From assembly GCA_036346225.1 (NCBI GenBank), contig JARFIW010000658.1, forward strand, positions 2,542,001 to 2,606,000: a stretch of DNA of 64,000 nucleotides, written 5' to 3'. The stretch comes from Platerodrilus igneus (lineage: Eukaryota > Arthropoda > Insecta > Coleoptera > Lycidae). A program made the position numbers and the translations under genes. Under the pieces are notes generated by a model. It saw only the letters and a list, made by a program, of their open reading frames with translations. It was not told the DNA's origin and ran no database searches. Positions 23,082-34,189 of this stretch are shown here, piece by piece (position 1 is the stretch's first letter; the number at the start of each line of letters is the position of its first letter).

Positions 23082-23210
23082 GTAGGCACCTTATTTAGAA
23101 AGTAAATATCCATCAACACCAAATCGAATAGTAAATCCAAAATAAGTAGTGGGTTCAACCGTTGGTATGACAATAATACAACATATTATAATGAAATAAG
23201 GTTGACTAAC
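23082..23210 (-). repeat. LTR-like direct repeat, right copy
   Basis: Counterpart of 19212-19340; see there. It places the 5' side of the minus-strand element here. Confidence 0.45.
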
Positions 23211-24835
23211 CCAGGAACATATAACCATCAGTCATTCACTTATTAGGGGGGACTGCTACAAGCCTAATAATAATTAGCTTAAATTTTTCCCCCACGATTA
23301 TGCAGCATTTAAGAATGGGCCAATAACAGTACTCATTATTCTGCAGGTGTATATGAATTCATAATCCAACACCTTTAACAAATCAGGAACATCCAGGTAG
23401 TGGGTTATGATCTTAATCCAACATCTCGTACGAATCAGAACAGATATCTGTTTTTCACAATCACCGAAGTACACTTTGACAAATGAATTTTTGCTTGTCA
23501 GCGTTTGTAGTATTGATCTAAACGTTTAAAAAATAAATATCTGATAATGAAGATCTGTGTAGTCGTGAGAAAAGTATAGTACTCCACTCGCGAGTTATGG
23601 CCAGTACCCGTTCGGATTACGCCGCTCGCACTAACATGTTTGCTGCGTAAACTTTCCGAATGAGTAATGGCTATTATTACTCACTCGTTGAATCAAAGAC
23701 TTGGGGGTAACATATAATAACCGTTTAAATTTTTACCAGTACATGTACACTATTGCTGCTGTAAAATTGCGGTGTAAATTTCAAATAGCTCTGTGGTAAA
23801 GAAAAGTGGACATGTATACAAAAATAAGTGATAATTAACAAATAACATATAATTAATGGTTTTAACCGGATCAAACATTTACTTCAAAGCACTCACCTGT
23901 TGTTTACGCAGCCGTGCCAACGGAAAAATGATGTAAACAAAACGGTAGAAGCTGTCCGTCATACGGGAAACAAAAAACTACTCTTCCTTTGGCGGGTGTA
24001 GCGAAGCACATATATGTCAATAGTGGTTGTTCTGAAGGAAAGCGGTTTTCTAATTAAAGTTCTACGTAGAACATGTCAGCAAAGATGCGGCGTTAAAGAA
24101 CGACAAGACGATACTCTTCCTTGCTTCGTGGGTTTTCCATTTAATACTGTTCTTGCACATGCGGAATAACAAAGTTTATCACTCCGGGATTTGTTGGCGC
24201 GTGCTTGAAGTAAAACATGGAAATTTACTCTAACAAATTTAAAAATACCTAGGCGGATGTAAATAATCAACAAACTTAACGGAAAATACATTTAGCTGTA
24301 AATTATTTACAATATAAACGGAACAGCTACTGAAACTTATAAAATGAAGTCCAAAGTCTTTTAAACTATAGAAACATTGCTCTTATTTAAATGTGCTACA
24401 AAATAGTATATAATATCATTTCGGAACCTGCTCTTCTTTCTCTATTAGGCTTCAAAATCCCTCCATGGCCGACGAGAAACACAGAAGTTTTTATAATCCA
24501 CGCGTTTCATATACGTTCTATTGCCCTTTATTGGTCATGCAGAGGTTAGTCAACGAAATTAGTACCGATACTGACCTAGATTTATCAGTTGCTTATAATG
24601 CGTTTGTGAAGACTCTGTTAAATCATTACAAGTTTGAATAACAATAAATTGAACGCCATGTTGCCGTCTTATCCATATTATCTGTATCCAAGGGCTCTAC
24701 CTGTTTAGTGTTTACCCATGTCGCACTACTAGGTCATAACTTAACTCAAACATTTTTACTTTTCTTCGACCTTTGTGTTTTTGTAACTGTGTGGGTGTAT
24801 TGTGCGTGCATGCGTTTGTGTGAGTATGTGTTTGC
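23211..24835. other. Unclassified AT-rich DNA
   Basis: No gene recognised. A small inverted repeat GAGTAAT...ATTACTC lies at 23662-23684. One minus-strand frame (24291-24076) shows no domain. Confidence 0.4.
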
Positions 24836-24867
24836 AGCGCGCGCGCGTGTGTGTGTGTGTGTGTGTG
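24836..24867. repeat. (GC)n(GT)n microsatellite
   Basis: A short GC dinucleotide run merging into about ten GT units. Nearby degenerate TG-rich sequence from 24780 belongs to the same low-complexity tract. Confidence 0.95.
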
Positions 24868-24997
24868 AGAGTGTAAGCGCCTTATAGGGTTTTTTTTACA
24901 TTGAACGCTGATTAAGTTTGGCTTACAATTATTGTTAAATTGATCCATGTAATTAGGCTTTGCTTGTTTGTGATCACTAAAAACAAATAAATAAAAA

Positions 24998-25613
24998 ATA
25001 GGGTCTTGAAAATAAAATAGAATGTGTTGTTACAGACAATGCAAGTAATATTGTTGCAGCTTTAAAAATCAACAATTAACGCCTTGCTTTGCTCATTCCC
25101 TAAATTTAATTGTACAAGCTGGACTAAAAGTTGTTCGAGTAAAAACTATTGTGAAATATTTGAAAGAAATTATAAGGCATTAATAAGTCTGCGAACTATG
25201 CAACGACAGTTAAATTTGCCAGACAAAATCAATGCTAGATGTTGTTACCAGATAGAATTCCACATATGATATGTTGGCAAGAAAACTACAACTAGAAAAC
25301 GCGGATAAAAGTGTTCTAGCAGTTGAGCAACCGCAACTAAATACTCTTTCATCCGATGACTGGAGAATTTTGAAGCATCGATGAATATTTTATAATTGTT
25401 TAATAAAGTCACATAAGAAATATCTACAGAAAAATCATTAAGCATCTTCAAAGTTATTTTAATGGCAAGGGCCATACATATAAACATTTCAAAACACAGT
25501 GCCGGTGAAACAACACCAACAGTTTTAAAACTATTAAACGTCTTACAAAATGCAGCAAAAATACGTTTTGAAAATTTAGAATCTTAAAGATTCTAGATCA
25601 AGCAACACTATAT
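24998..25613 (+). pseudogene. BED-type hAT transposase fragment, plus orientation
   Basis: Begins AATAGGGTCTTGAAAATAAA and encodes CVVTDNASNIVAALK, the conserved second-Asp block of hAT transposases, followed by broken frames. It is roughly 90% alike to the inverse of 49930-49330, so both derive from one family. It breaks off at 25613, where the minus-strand LINE begins. Confidence 0.75.
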
Positions 25614-25619
25614 ACATGC

Positions 25620-27760
25620 ATTCTTCTTTTTCTATTGTCTTCTCCATTATCACCCTCAAAGCTAAGATGGTCTTCATTCTTCACACGTTTCGCCTAAACC
25701 CAAATTGATATTTTCCTAGTACTTCTTCGGCCCGGTTTTTCATCCGTCTTCGTACAATTCTGGTTAATAATTTTCACACGTAAGATATCAAACTATTGTT
25801 CGAAAATTTTCACATCTATCCGCACTTTTCTTTTTTGGTATACTGACTATGATGTTAGGTTTGAAATCTTCGGGTATCTCGCCTGTTTCATACATATAGC
25901 TTGCAAGTTGGAAGAGATGTACTGTTACTGCTTGTCCAGCGGCTTTTAGAGTTTCTGCTAACTACTTATCTATACCTGGTGCGTTACCATTTATCAGGTT
26001 TTTTAATCCTAATGCAAACTCATCTCTAGGTATAGGATATCTCAAAACATCGTTTTCAATGTCTGATTCCTGTTCTAGTGCTGTTGGTTCTTTTCTGCAT
26101 ATAAATTCTGTATATATTCTTGCCATCTAACCATTTTCTCTACATTTTCTATAATGATGTCTTTCTCCGCGCTCCTTATTTTTTGCCATACGGTTTTTAT
26201 CCCTAAAATTCATTTTAATTAGCTTGCATGTCTTGTCTGTCTTTCCTATTTCCATCTTAGTTTGTACCCCTTTGTACTTTTCATCAATCCATTGCTCTTT
26301 AGCTTTTCTGAATTTGCGAAAAATGTTCCATTTTATAGCTTTGTATCTTTGTTTTCCAGCTTCATCCGGTCGGTTTTTGTATTTTTGTTTTTCCTCTATT
26401 AAATTCAGGATACTATTCTTATCATGGTTTCTTATTTTCTTTTTGTGTATAGCCCAGAATATCTCTGGCCACCAGACTAAGCTGGATTTAATCTTATTCC
26501 ATTCTGTTTCTACTTCTTTAGTATCAGAAATTTTCTCCATATCTTTCAGCAATTCACTTAAATTCTTTTCAAATCTTTCGTGGATATCTTTATCTTTTAG
26601 TTTTTTATAGTAAAGTATCTTTTTCCGTTCCTTTTTCTCAAATTTTTAAATGTAAGAGCAGCCTTTATAATAACAATGTTGTGGTCATTGTCTATTTCTG
26701 GTTCTGGGTAGCTTCCTATAGTCTTTTACTTAATTTCTAAACCGTTGTTTAACAGAAATATAATCTATTTGATATCTTCCTTTATCTCTTGGTATCTTCC
26801 ACGTGCATCGTCTTCTAGCACAATGTTGAAATAATGTGTTTGAGATGGTTAAATTGTTTTTGCCGCAAAATTCTACCAACCTATTTCCCATGTCGTTCTT
26901 GGGCCTAAACCAAATAAATCTACTACCGCTCCTTCCCTTCCTTCGCCTACCACTGCATTAAAATCTCCCGTAATTATTAAATGGTCGCGTCCTTGATATC
27001 TTTATAGCTCGGTTTTCTTCTTCCCCACTGTAGCTAGAGGTGTATATGTATACTTGTATTACTACTGAATTCACCGGTTTAGATTATAATCTAACCATGA
27101 GTACTCTTTCGTTCTTTTGTAGGTAGTTTTCTACACAGAATCCTATCTTTTTTCTCATAACTATCCCCACACCCGAATTTCCTTTCTCTGATCCTGTGTG
27201 AATTACCCTAAAGTCTCCGCTACAAAAATCCCCCGCGATCGAGCTTCGTTGATTCCTACTGTCTAATGATAACCTATTCATTTCAATTTTCAAGTTCCCT
27301 AGCTTACCTACTTGCTTCATACTTCTGACATTCCACGCTCCGACTCACAAAATGATCCTGATTCTTTTTCTAAACTTTTCGATCACATTCTCCGAAATAC
27401 TCCCCTCCCTGAGATCCAAATGGAGGTCTATTTTAACTCTGGAATTTTTTACCCCAGAGGATGCCAACATCTTAAGTAACAATTTAAGTGGTAATGTCGT
27501 GGTTTGCCGTTGTTTTCCACATCGCAGTAGCGTGACTTAGAATGTCATACTCTATGATCCCTTGCCACTTTAAGTACCGAAAAAACTGGTGCCTTCTTTG
27601 CGGGGATCTTTCTTGGTCTGGTTCCTTACTAAAAATCCCACTAATTTGGTTGGACCTATAGTTCTGTTCTATAGATCATCGGCACCCTCAAGCTGTTCCA
27701 CCCGTTCTGTTAATCTAGACCTTCTTCAAGGTGCAGGTCCATTCAGAACGGAAAATTCAA
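25620..27760 (-). pseudogene. RTE-like LINE: endonuclease, linker and start of reverse transcriptase
   Basis: On the minus strand: 5' leader (27760-27345) and apurinic-type endonuclease N-terminal part (27320-27084, MKQVGKLGNLKIEMNRLSLD, HTGSEKGNSGVGIVMRKK). Then endonuclease remains (27080-26660), linker rich in Lys/Glu (26552-26127, IEEKQKYKNRPDEAGKQRYK, FRKAKEQWIDEKY), and RT start (26110-25640, EFALGLKNLINGNAPGID, FKPNIIVSIPKKKSADRC, QFGFRRNV). It stops before the YADD motif, so it is 3'-truncated as well as frameshifted. The endonuclease style matches the craniofacial-development-protein-2-like RTE group in insects. Confidence 0.75.
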
Positions 27761-28226
27761 CATTTCTTAAAAATTACGTCCTGTAGATGCCGTGTTCCTG
27801 TACGAATCCATTTTTGAAATCTGCTGTTGAGATTCCTCATTGAACGCTGCAATATCTCAGATAGGATAATGCGAATTTCATCCCGAATTCTCTGTTTTAA
27901 CTCATACAGAGTTATTGGTCGAGTGGTGTAAACTTTACTCTTGAGATAATCCCACAAGAAAATATCACAAACTGACAAATCTGGCAATCTAGGAAGCCAG
28001 GGAACGTTACCAGTACTTCTTTGTCGGCCTGTTGGTTTCTTCTTTAGGACTGATCCAGTCACTTCAAATTATGAATCCAAATTTTTATCGCGTGTTTTGT
28101 TGAGAAGGCACCATGACGTCCATGACGTCCATGACGTCAGAACTCCCTCTGCACAGCTTCCAAACTATCACTGTTTTTATAAAATATTGTTATGGCTAAC
28201 GCACTCTGTTCTCCGTTCCACAGATG
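27757..28226 (-). pseudogene. Mariner-like transposase, internally deleted copy
   Basis: The N-terminal helix-turn-helix part (WNGEQSALAITIFYKNSDSL, then TGSVLKKKPTGRQRST) is joined directly to the C-terminal part (SVCDIFLWDYLKSKVY, NSRFQKWIRTGTRHLQDVIF). The central DDE region of about 560 bp, present in the copy at 36.2-37.2 kb, is missing. Stops flank the KKKPTGRQ segment. The family belongs to the IS630-Tc1-mariner superfamily. Confidence 0.8.
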
Positions 28227-28339
28227 CATGGGTACTAAAATGGCATACTGTTTACTTGCTCAAGGTCACTATCCAGCAGTACTGCCACCTGCTCATGGCT
28301 GTTACTACGCATTTTACAAATTTCCGTTAGTCTGTGTCA

Positions 28340-29330
28340 CCCGCTACATACTGCATAGCTAATATTCAAACGGTATCAAAAAATTAAAATTATTTAATTC
28401 TTTAAATTTCTGTACACAGCACTACCGGTTTATATAAACTAGAGATCACATAATTGGAAAAACTCAGATTTTGACAACGGGTTGTTAACTATCGATTCTC
28501 TTGAATGGTGAAACTTTTTATTTCCAGTTCAAAATATTACGGTTTAATTCATTTTATTATATTAAACTGCGAGTTTAACGACACTATATTCAGCGTTAAT
28601 TCTTTACTAAAACAAATTGAAAAATATATATTTTTTTTGCTAAAAACACATAATCAGTGAAAAAAACATACGATTTGGATTTACTTGCCATAAAAGTACA
28701 ACTCCATTTTACGAAGTTTTACATTTCAGAAGAGATGAGCAAATTCAGTGTGGAACAAATGATTAGATGTGCAGTGGTATTTGATTTGTTATTTCGGTAG
28801 AATCATCGTGCAAAGCAATAAGCGCTAATCTGCATAGTCTTTTGCCTCGTCCATACTTTCTGTTTTGTCTGCACAGTCGTGTTACGCTGAATTTATCGTG
28901 AACATCTGCAGACGCATTATAAAAACTTGAAAGAAGAAAATAAATTATACTTCATGTACTTCACCTAAGTGAACGTTTTTTAAAAGCGTTGGTATTACGA
29001 AAATTATGACGCGTTATTGGCGGGGATCAGCAATGCACTTGAACAGATTTAATCCTTATACCGAAGCTACTAGTTTGAATGTAAATTCAGTAAATCCTCG
29101 ACGCCAATCCAACTTCGCTTTATTTCTAAAGTTTACTCAGTTTGTAATCAGATTATCATAATCAAATTGCTATAATCTCTATTGTTTTATTTGACGCTCT
29201 AACGGAGTCGATCGAAAAGTGTTATTCGTTCACTATTAATTAAATTACTGTATAAAAGTGTGAGGAATTTCATCGCTTGAACTACAACAATTCAACAACA
29301 GCAAACAGAACAACCAAATTTTCAATTAGT
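28340..29330. other. About 1 kb of unknown DNA between mariner-like gene and Polinton, copy 1
   Basis: No gene recognised. Nearly identical to 37331-38314; differences are mainly in T and A run lengths (for example 28626-28665). Near the right end (29290-29330) the sequence is an open Gln/Thr-rich frame that continues into the Polinton terminal repeat. Confidence 0.5.
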
Positions 29331-29546
29331 AGAGGATGGTGTACGTTCTGGTGCAGCGCCTCCTCACAGCGCCGCCGATCTTAACCTAGGTAAGAGTTTT
29401 CTTCGACTAACCACTTTAGTCTGATCTATAAGTTCCCGGGCAATCTAACCCTGTTTGAATTGTATAAATCAAACCACCCTTCGAAAGTTTTCTGCGGGAT
29501 AATTTTAAGAAACCTAATAAAACGCATAGACTAAGTTTAGAAATTT
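29331..29546 (+). repeat. Polinton left terminal inverted repeat, copy 1
   Basis: Starts AGAGGATGGTGTACGTTCTG and ends near GTTTAGAAATTT. The inner 95 bases match the inverse of 34051-34145, and the full length matches the inverse of 43064-43289. It carries an open frame ending at a splice-donor-like CTAG|GTAAGAG (donor at about 29389). Confidence 0.85.
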
Positions 29547-29789
29547 ATTAACTGTCATATTTACAACTAATGCGTGTTGTTAGTCAACTAATATTTTGCA
29601 GATTACAAAGACAGCAAAATACTAGCAGTCCAGTGAACACCACGGGGAGGTCACACGCGCACTTCGTTCACCAGGATAGAAGAGGTTGGATTCGGAAGAC
29701 GGGTAGGTAGGGGAAAGAGCTTAAAAATTATAAAATCTTAAAACTACTATATACATAAACTCAACCTATATCAACTTAAAACTATGTGA

Positions 29790-31008
29790 AATAGAAATCG
29801 TCTATTTTACGATGTCACCAGGCATACGTATTAACAGTTCGGGGGATAATAAAACGTTTATCGTCATCACCGGATAAGCTAATTTTGTTAATTAACTTGG
29901 TATACAGTTCGTGTTTGCTGCTTCTATGCTCGTCATTGTATGCCTGAGAGCACCTATATTATTCTGTACAATATCTTTAAAACTATTTTCATCAATATCA
30001 TTTACAACACTACGACTAACGCCTTTAATTTTTCTAATAATGTCTTTTTCTGTGATCATACAGTAGGATTTGGCTCTAGTACCCACAAACTCTAGAACCA
30101 AATCCCCATTACATTCATCCTTAAACTTACCCACCACCTTCTTATTTACTAAGGGATTATCTGTAGAATAGTTACTGGTTTCGAAGAAGTCTAACTTATT
30201 ACTAATATCGCCATAAAAGTCTACGGTTTCACACTATAAACTAAAGAATCAGTATCTGTATAAAGAAGACGAATTTGATCGTCATACATAGACCGCATCA
30301 CATTATAGTGGAAGTCATACATTAGTATCTTTGAGAGGTCTAGTATCGAGAATCCTGCATAAATGGGTTTATCATAAGTCACTTTCACCCGGTCCATTTG
30401 TATGATAACCACATTCTCACTAACCAATGTAAAGCTATGAAAGTTTGGGCGGGCGATCAAACTACTCCCGCACAAATAATTTCCTTCCGGCTCCCAGCGA
30501 CTTACAATTTTCACATTCACGCGATTGTCCACATTCTCCATGGTTTTCCCGAGAATCGCGTTGTTCATCAATTTAAAGAAGTCTTTTTCAAACGCACTCT
30601 TCGCCCGTGTCCTCAACCTCGTGTTGAGTTCGATGTACGGTTTCAACCATGAAGACTGCTTAAATTCCGTAACTCGGTGTATCGCCGTGAGCCGGAGTCC
30701 ATTTTTTAAACACTGCTGGAGGTTCCTGTAGTGGGTCACATAATTCTTCTTGTCTTCCAACGTGGCGAGTAGTGTTTTATAGAGAAGAGTTTTAGTTTCC
30801 GGGCAGAAAGGCAAATCGTTGTGAGGACCGCGCAATTCTTCGGGCTACTCGAAGTCTACTTCCAAAATGTAACCCATATCATAGGTGTCGGGGATATTCA
30901 TAATTTTCTGTCTGATTTGCTCGATTTGATTTTTACGCAACCACCTAAACCGGCAAATGGGTAAATACTGGCTCATAGCCCAACCATATAAATTATTGAT
31001 AAGATAAA
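29790..31008 (-). pseudogene. Polinton protein-primed type-B DNA polymerase, C-terminal half
   Basis: Minus strand: opens at the deletion junction with INNLYGWAMSQYLP (about 31008-30960), a conserved polB block. It continues through EDKKNYVTHYRNLQQCLKNG and KDFFKLMNNAILGKTMENVD, the catalytic YTDTDSLVY (30262-30236), then after a frameshift KLDFFETSNYSTDN, VVGKFKDECNGDLVLEF and LINKISLSGDDDKRFIIP. In the family this enzyme replicates the element using a terminal protein primer. The N-terminal exonuclease is absent. A stop separates the 31008-30845 block from the next, and frameshifts after YSVKP and after AANTN are shared with copy 2. The DTDS catalytic motif is preserved, but the protein is dead. 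Confidence 0.9.
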
Positions 31009-31528
31009 ACATTATTCTACGTATTCCGCAATCAAAGCTGGTATGGTTGAACGGCTGATCAGAACAATCAAAAGCAAGTAGTACAGAAGACTTTACTTGC
31101 AAGGCATTCATAAATGGTTGAATATTTTGCATAAGGTTATGGAAGAATACAATAATACACCACACCGGACTATTAACATGACGCCTATGGAAGCAGAAGA
31201 ACACCCGGAAAAATTAAAACTTTATACCGCTGACAGTGCTGCTATAAGTCACAAGAAGTTGTATAGGGTTGGTCAAATTGTACGTATATCAAAATATAAA
31301 GCAGTATTCGACCGCGGATTTCATCCAAACTGGAGTACAGAACTATTCAAAATTGTTAAAGTACAACAAACGAGGCCGATAACCTATCTGCTACAAGATT
31401 TGGAAAGTCAACCAATCCCAGGTGCTTTTTACGGCGATGAGATTCAGTCCACAGCGACACCCGACACGTACCTAGTGGAAAAAGTTTTACGGAAACGTAA
31501 GCACGGACGTGAACTATTAGTGTTGTAG
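31005..31528 (+). pseudogene. Polinton integrase, C-terminal part with chromodomain-like tail
   Basis: Begins at the junction with YSTYSAIKAGMVERLIRTIK, the end of the integrase core, then a stop after IKSK. It continues from 31097 through EEYNNTPHRTINMTPMEA, KLYRVGQIVRISKYKAVFDR and PNWSTELFKIVKVQQTRPIT, ending YLVEKVLRKRKHGRELLVL. The final stretch resembles the chromodomain-like tail of Polinton integrases, but a TAG stands where Trp is expected. The catalytic Asp residues are missing. The gene faces away from the polymerase gene. Confidence 0.9.
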
Positions 31529-31529
31529 T

Positions 31530-32830
31530 TGGGGGATGGCAAAAGTTGGATTAAGAAAACAGACTTGCTTTAGTATCAACCGACTAAAGTTCTAGATAAC
31601 TACCTAGTTGAAAAAATCATAGAAAGAGTCGGTGGGTGGGGGTAAAACCCCTAGCGGGATAGATAAGAGAGATTTGCTTTGAAGCCCATTTCCATTTATG
31701 ATTTGAAGCAGGAAACATGTGTTTCATAACTAAAAACACAAAACTAGTGACTTCTATTACAAGGAGATCGCCATTTTTGATATAGTGAATAATGTAGTAT
31801 AGCATGAGATACTGAACATGACGGTTGAATAAAACACCCTAAGCGATGATTTCAAAAAGCAAGTTTAGTGGTTAAAGAAAAAAATCCATGGACTCTGCTG
31901 GGACGAGTAGTCTACGAGTGGGTATACAAATGTGGGTGATTTGCTGAAAGAAATCATACCTCCTGTGGTCACTGTCTATGTTAAAGGAGAACAAAAGAAG
32001 CAGCTACTATCGAAATATTTATCAAATAACATTTTAAATATGGAAAATGTATTATCGGCGCCTAGACTCAAAGAATTAAAAAGATTTGGCGATAGGTGCA
32101 ACCACTGTTTAAACCACTGTTTGAATAATTTAAATTGTTTTAAGGAAAATGTTATATTGTTGCAGTCCTTTGTTGATGTTTAAATGTATTAAATTTTTAA
32201 TAAAATATTTGTGGGAATTATTTTTATTATCTTAGCTAAAATACTATCTAAAATTTGAAAACGTAATATAATGTATATGTAAAACAGTGCATACTTTGAA
32301 AAAATTAATAGCGACTAATAAATTACTTAATGTATAATTTAAACGAATCTTAGATGTTTTTAAAATACAATCAGAAACTATAGTAAAATACAATAATTGG
32401 TGTTTGCAAATAAATTCAGTTCTGTGTTAATAAAAAAATGCAGACTTATCTTAAATCTTCAAAAAGTTTTAACGAAAATCACTACACAAACACGAAACGA
32501 TTGTTTAAATTTCAGCGAAACTTTACACAAAGCACACGGGATACCTAATACAATTAGAATTTGGAAATTAGACCTGGTTATATACACTTGACATAATTAT
32601 CCGTTAATTGATCTTAATATCTATTATGACTAGTCAAAGTACAGTACTTTCCAGCACCTTGAGTAAATAATAACTCCCAAGCAATTATGCGTCGATTTCT
32701 AATGTACGGCATTGAAACATATATCTTGTATACCTTAAAAACACGTAGTCCATAATATAATTAATAGAAAGTTCATTGAAAAGAAATTATACACCGCTTT
32801 CACATGTAATTCGGGCGATGATGACGTTAA
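31530..32830. other. Polinton interior between integrase and right-end repeats, copy 1
   Basis: Mostly AT-rich. One plus frame (31932-32183, 83 residues) is Cys/Asn-rich near its end (CNHCLNHCLNNLNC) and unrecognised. In copy 2 the corresponding codon is a stop (about 40951), so it is unlikely to be under selection. Nothing else supported. Confidence 0.4.
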
Positions 32831-33440
32831 ACTCAACCTTCCCATTTATATATTAAAAACACATTGCATTGGAATGCTTTACATTATTGTAAAAACAGAA
32901 CGTTACTGTTTAAAAATATATTTAAATATCAAACATTTATGAGTTATAAAGGGCTAGACAGTTTTTTTGAAAATGTTTTTAAATATCAAACACTTATGGC
33001 TTATAAAGGGTTTATTTCTAAAATTACAGCGGTTTTAAATTTTCGAGAAATGGTTGGTTAAAGCATATGTCTTGGGTAGCAAGAAAACGTTTTAAAAATG
33101 GAATTAAATATAGATCAGCAAAAATTTAAAGGTTTAGGTCTTTAAAAGATGTAACTTTGTAAGAGGCGGCCCTATTTAAAATTTATTTACAGATTTGCAC
33201 CCCCTAGAAAAATCTAATTTATATTGATACCAAACAAGGCACATTTATCTTAAAAGAAACAAAAAAATAATCTTTTATATGTTCGTTAGAGGGTATGTGT
33301 ATAAACAGTTAGGGGTTGCCCCGATATTAAATCTGTTTGCAGATTCAGATTCCGCGTAAAATTCTAGATTAATTTGATGTATCGCATGGCTAAAAATTTA
33401 TAAGGACGGTTAGAAATCGTTATCGGTAAAAATTCTTAAA
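32830..33440 (+). repeat. Polinton right-end repeat block, AT-rich part
   Basis: Contains short tandem copies of a unit with AAATATCAAACA(T/C)TTATG and TTATAAAGG at 32920-33010 (two units; three in copy 2 near 41890-42018). A partial copy of the LILIDTKQ-type block (33200-33260) and the block TTCGTTAGAGGGTATGTGTA follow. Related to 12292-12760. Confidence 0.6.
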
Positions 33441-33737
33441 ATGAGCGTATCTCCCTGGGAGATGATGCAATCTCAAAAATTCTTAGAAATTCTGATAGCT
33501 GAGAAAAATATAATATTAATTGATACCAAACAAGATATATTATCTCGAAAGATGAAATGGTTAGTCGAAAAAACTATTTGGTTTAGAATGTTACTGGTAA
33601 AAATTCTTAAAATGAGGGTAGCTCCCTGGGGGATGATGCAATTAAAAAAAGTCCTAGAAATTCAGGTAGCTGAGAAGAATCTAATATTAATTGATACCAA
33701 ACAAGGTAGATTTATCTTAAAAGAAACAAAAAAATAA
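33441..33737 (+). CDS. Open frame made of two copies of a 57-residue repeat, unknown function
   Basis: 98 residues. Residue 1 on reads MSVSPWEMMQSQKFLEILIA, and residue 58 on reads MRVAPWGMMQLKKVLEIQVA. Each is followed by EKN(I/L)ILIDTKQ. The duplication is 171 bp, so frame is kept. In copy 2 of the composite the equivalent frame (42453-42686) shifts in the second unit. No known domain. It may be the remains of a Polinton protein or a non-coding repeat that happens to be open. Confidence 0.35.
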   Translation: MSVSPWEMMQSQKFLEILIAEKNIILIDTKQDILSRKMKWLVEKTIWFRMLLVKILKMRVAPWGMMQLKKVLEIQVAEKNLILIDTKQGRFILKETKK

Positions 33738-33903
33738 TCGTTTATATGTTCGCTAGAAGGTGTGTAAAACGCTAGGAGGTGGTCCGATTTACACCTGTTT
33801 GCAGATTTGGATTCTGCGTAAAATTTTAGATTAATTTGATGTATCGTATGGCTAAAAACTTTATAAGGACGATCAGAAATCGTTGTCGGTAAAAAATCTT
33901 AAA

Positions 33904-34133
33904 ATGAGGGTAGCTCCCTGGGGAGGTTGATGCAATATAAAAAATTCCTAGAAATTCAGGTAGCTGAAAAAAGTCTAATATTAATTGATACGAAACAAAA
34001 TATATTTATTTCGAATGATGAGCTAGGAAGGCGGGAGGAAACGAGTGAGGAAATTTCTAAACTTAGTCTATGCGTTTCATTAGGTTTCTTTAAATTAACC
34101 CGCAGAAAACTTTCAAAGGGTGGTTTGATTTAA
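33904..34133 (+). CDS. Third copy of the repeat peptide, running into the Polinton terminal repeat
   Basis: Begins as MRVAPWGG in one frame and, after a one-base change, continues at 33927 as MMQYKKFLEIQVAEKSLILI followed by DTKQ. The C-terminal 35 residues (SKLSLCVSLGFFKLTRRKLS) are encoded inside the right terminal inverted repeat. Copy 2 has the same frame at 42940-43146. Unrecognised. Confidence 0.35.
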
Positions 34134-34145
34134 ACAATTCAAACA
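34051..34145 (-). repeat. Polinton right terminal inverted repeat, copy 1, truncated
   Basis: Inverse match to 29452-29546 with about 8 differences. The outer 130 bases that exist in copy 2 are missing; after CAATTCAAACA the sequence changes to unrelated DNA. Confidence 0.85.
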
Positions 34146-34189
34146 CCCACCCCTCACCGGCTAGAGCTAGGCCGCGCACGGATTCCGAT

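Larger units (their letters stand above)
29331..34145. mobile_element. Polinton/Maverick deletion derivative, copy 1 (right terminal repeat truncated)
   Basis: The left terminal inverted repeat is 29331-29546. The right one survives only as 34051-34145 and is cut off where the Gypsy fragment begins. Inside are the C-terminal half of a protein-primed type-B DNA polymerase (minus) and the C-terminal part of a retroviral-type integrase (plus), whose broken N-terminal sides meet at about 31008. Then come about 1.3 kb of non-coding DNA and a block of repeats. Intact Polintons are 15-20 kb; here the middle, including capsid, protease and ATPase genes, is absent. Confidence 0.85.

Noticed and set aside
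26224..26610. Plus-strand hydrophobic frame suggestive of a membrane protein
   Set aside because: It is the complement of the Lys/Glu-rich LINE linker, which produces Phe/Leu-rich shadows.
30398..30731. Plus-strand frames within the Polinton polymerase
   Set aside because: They are shadows of the minus-strand polymerase carrying the YTDTDSLVY motif.
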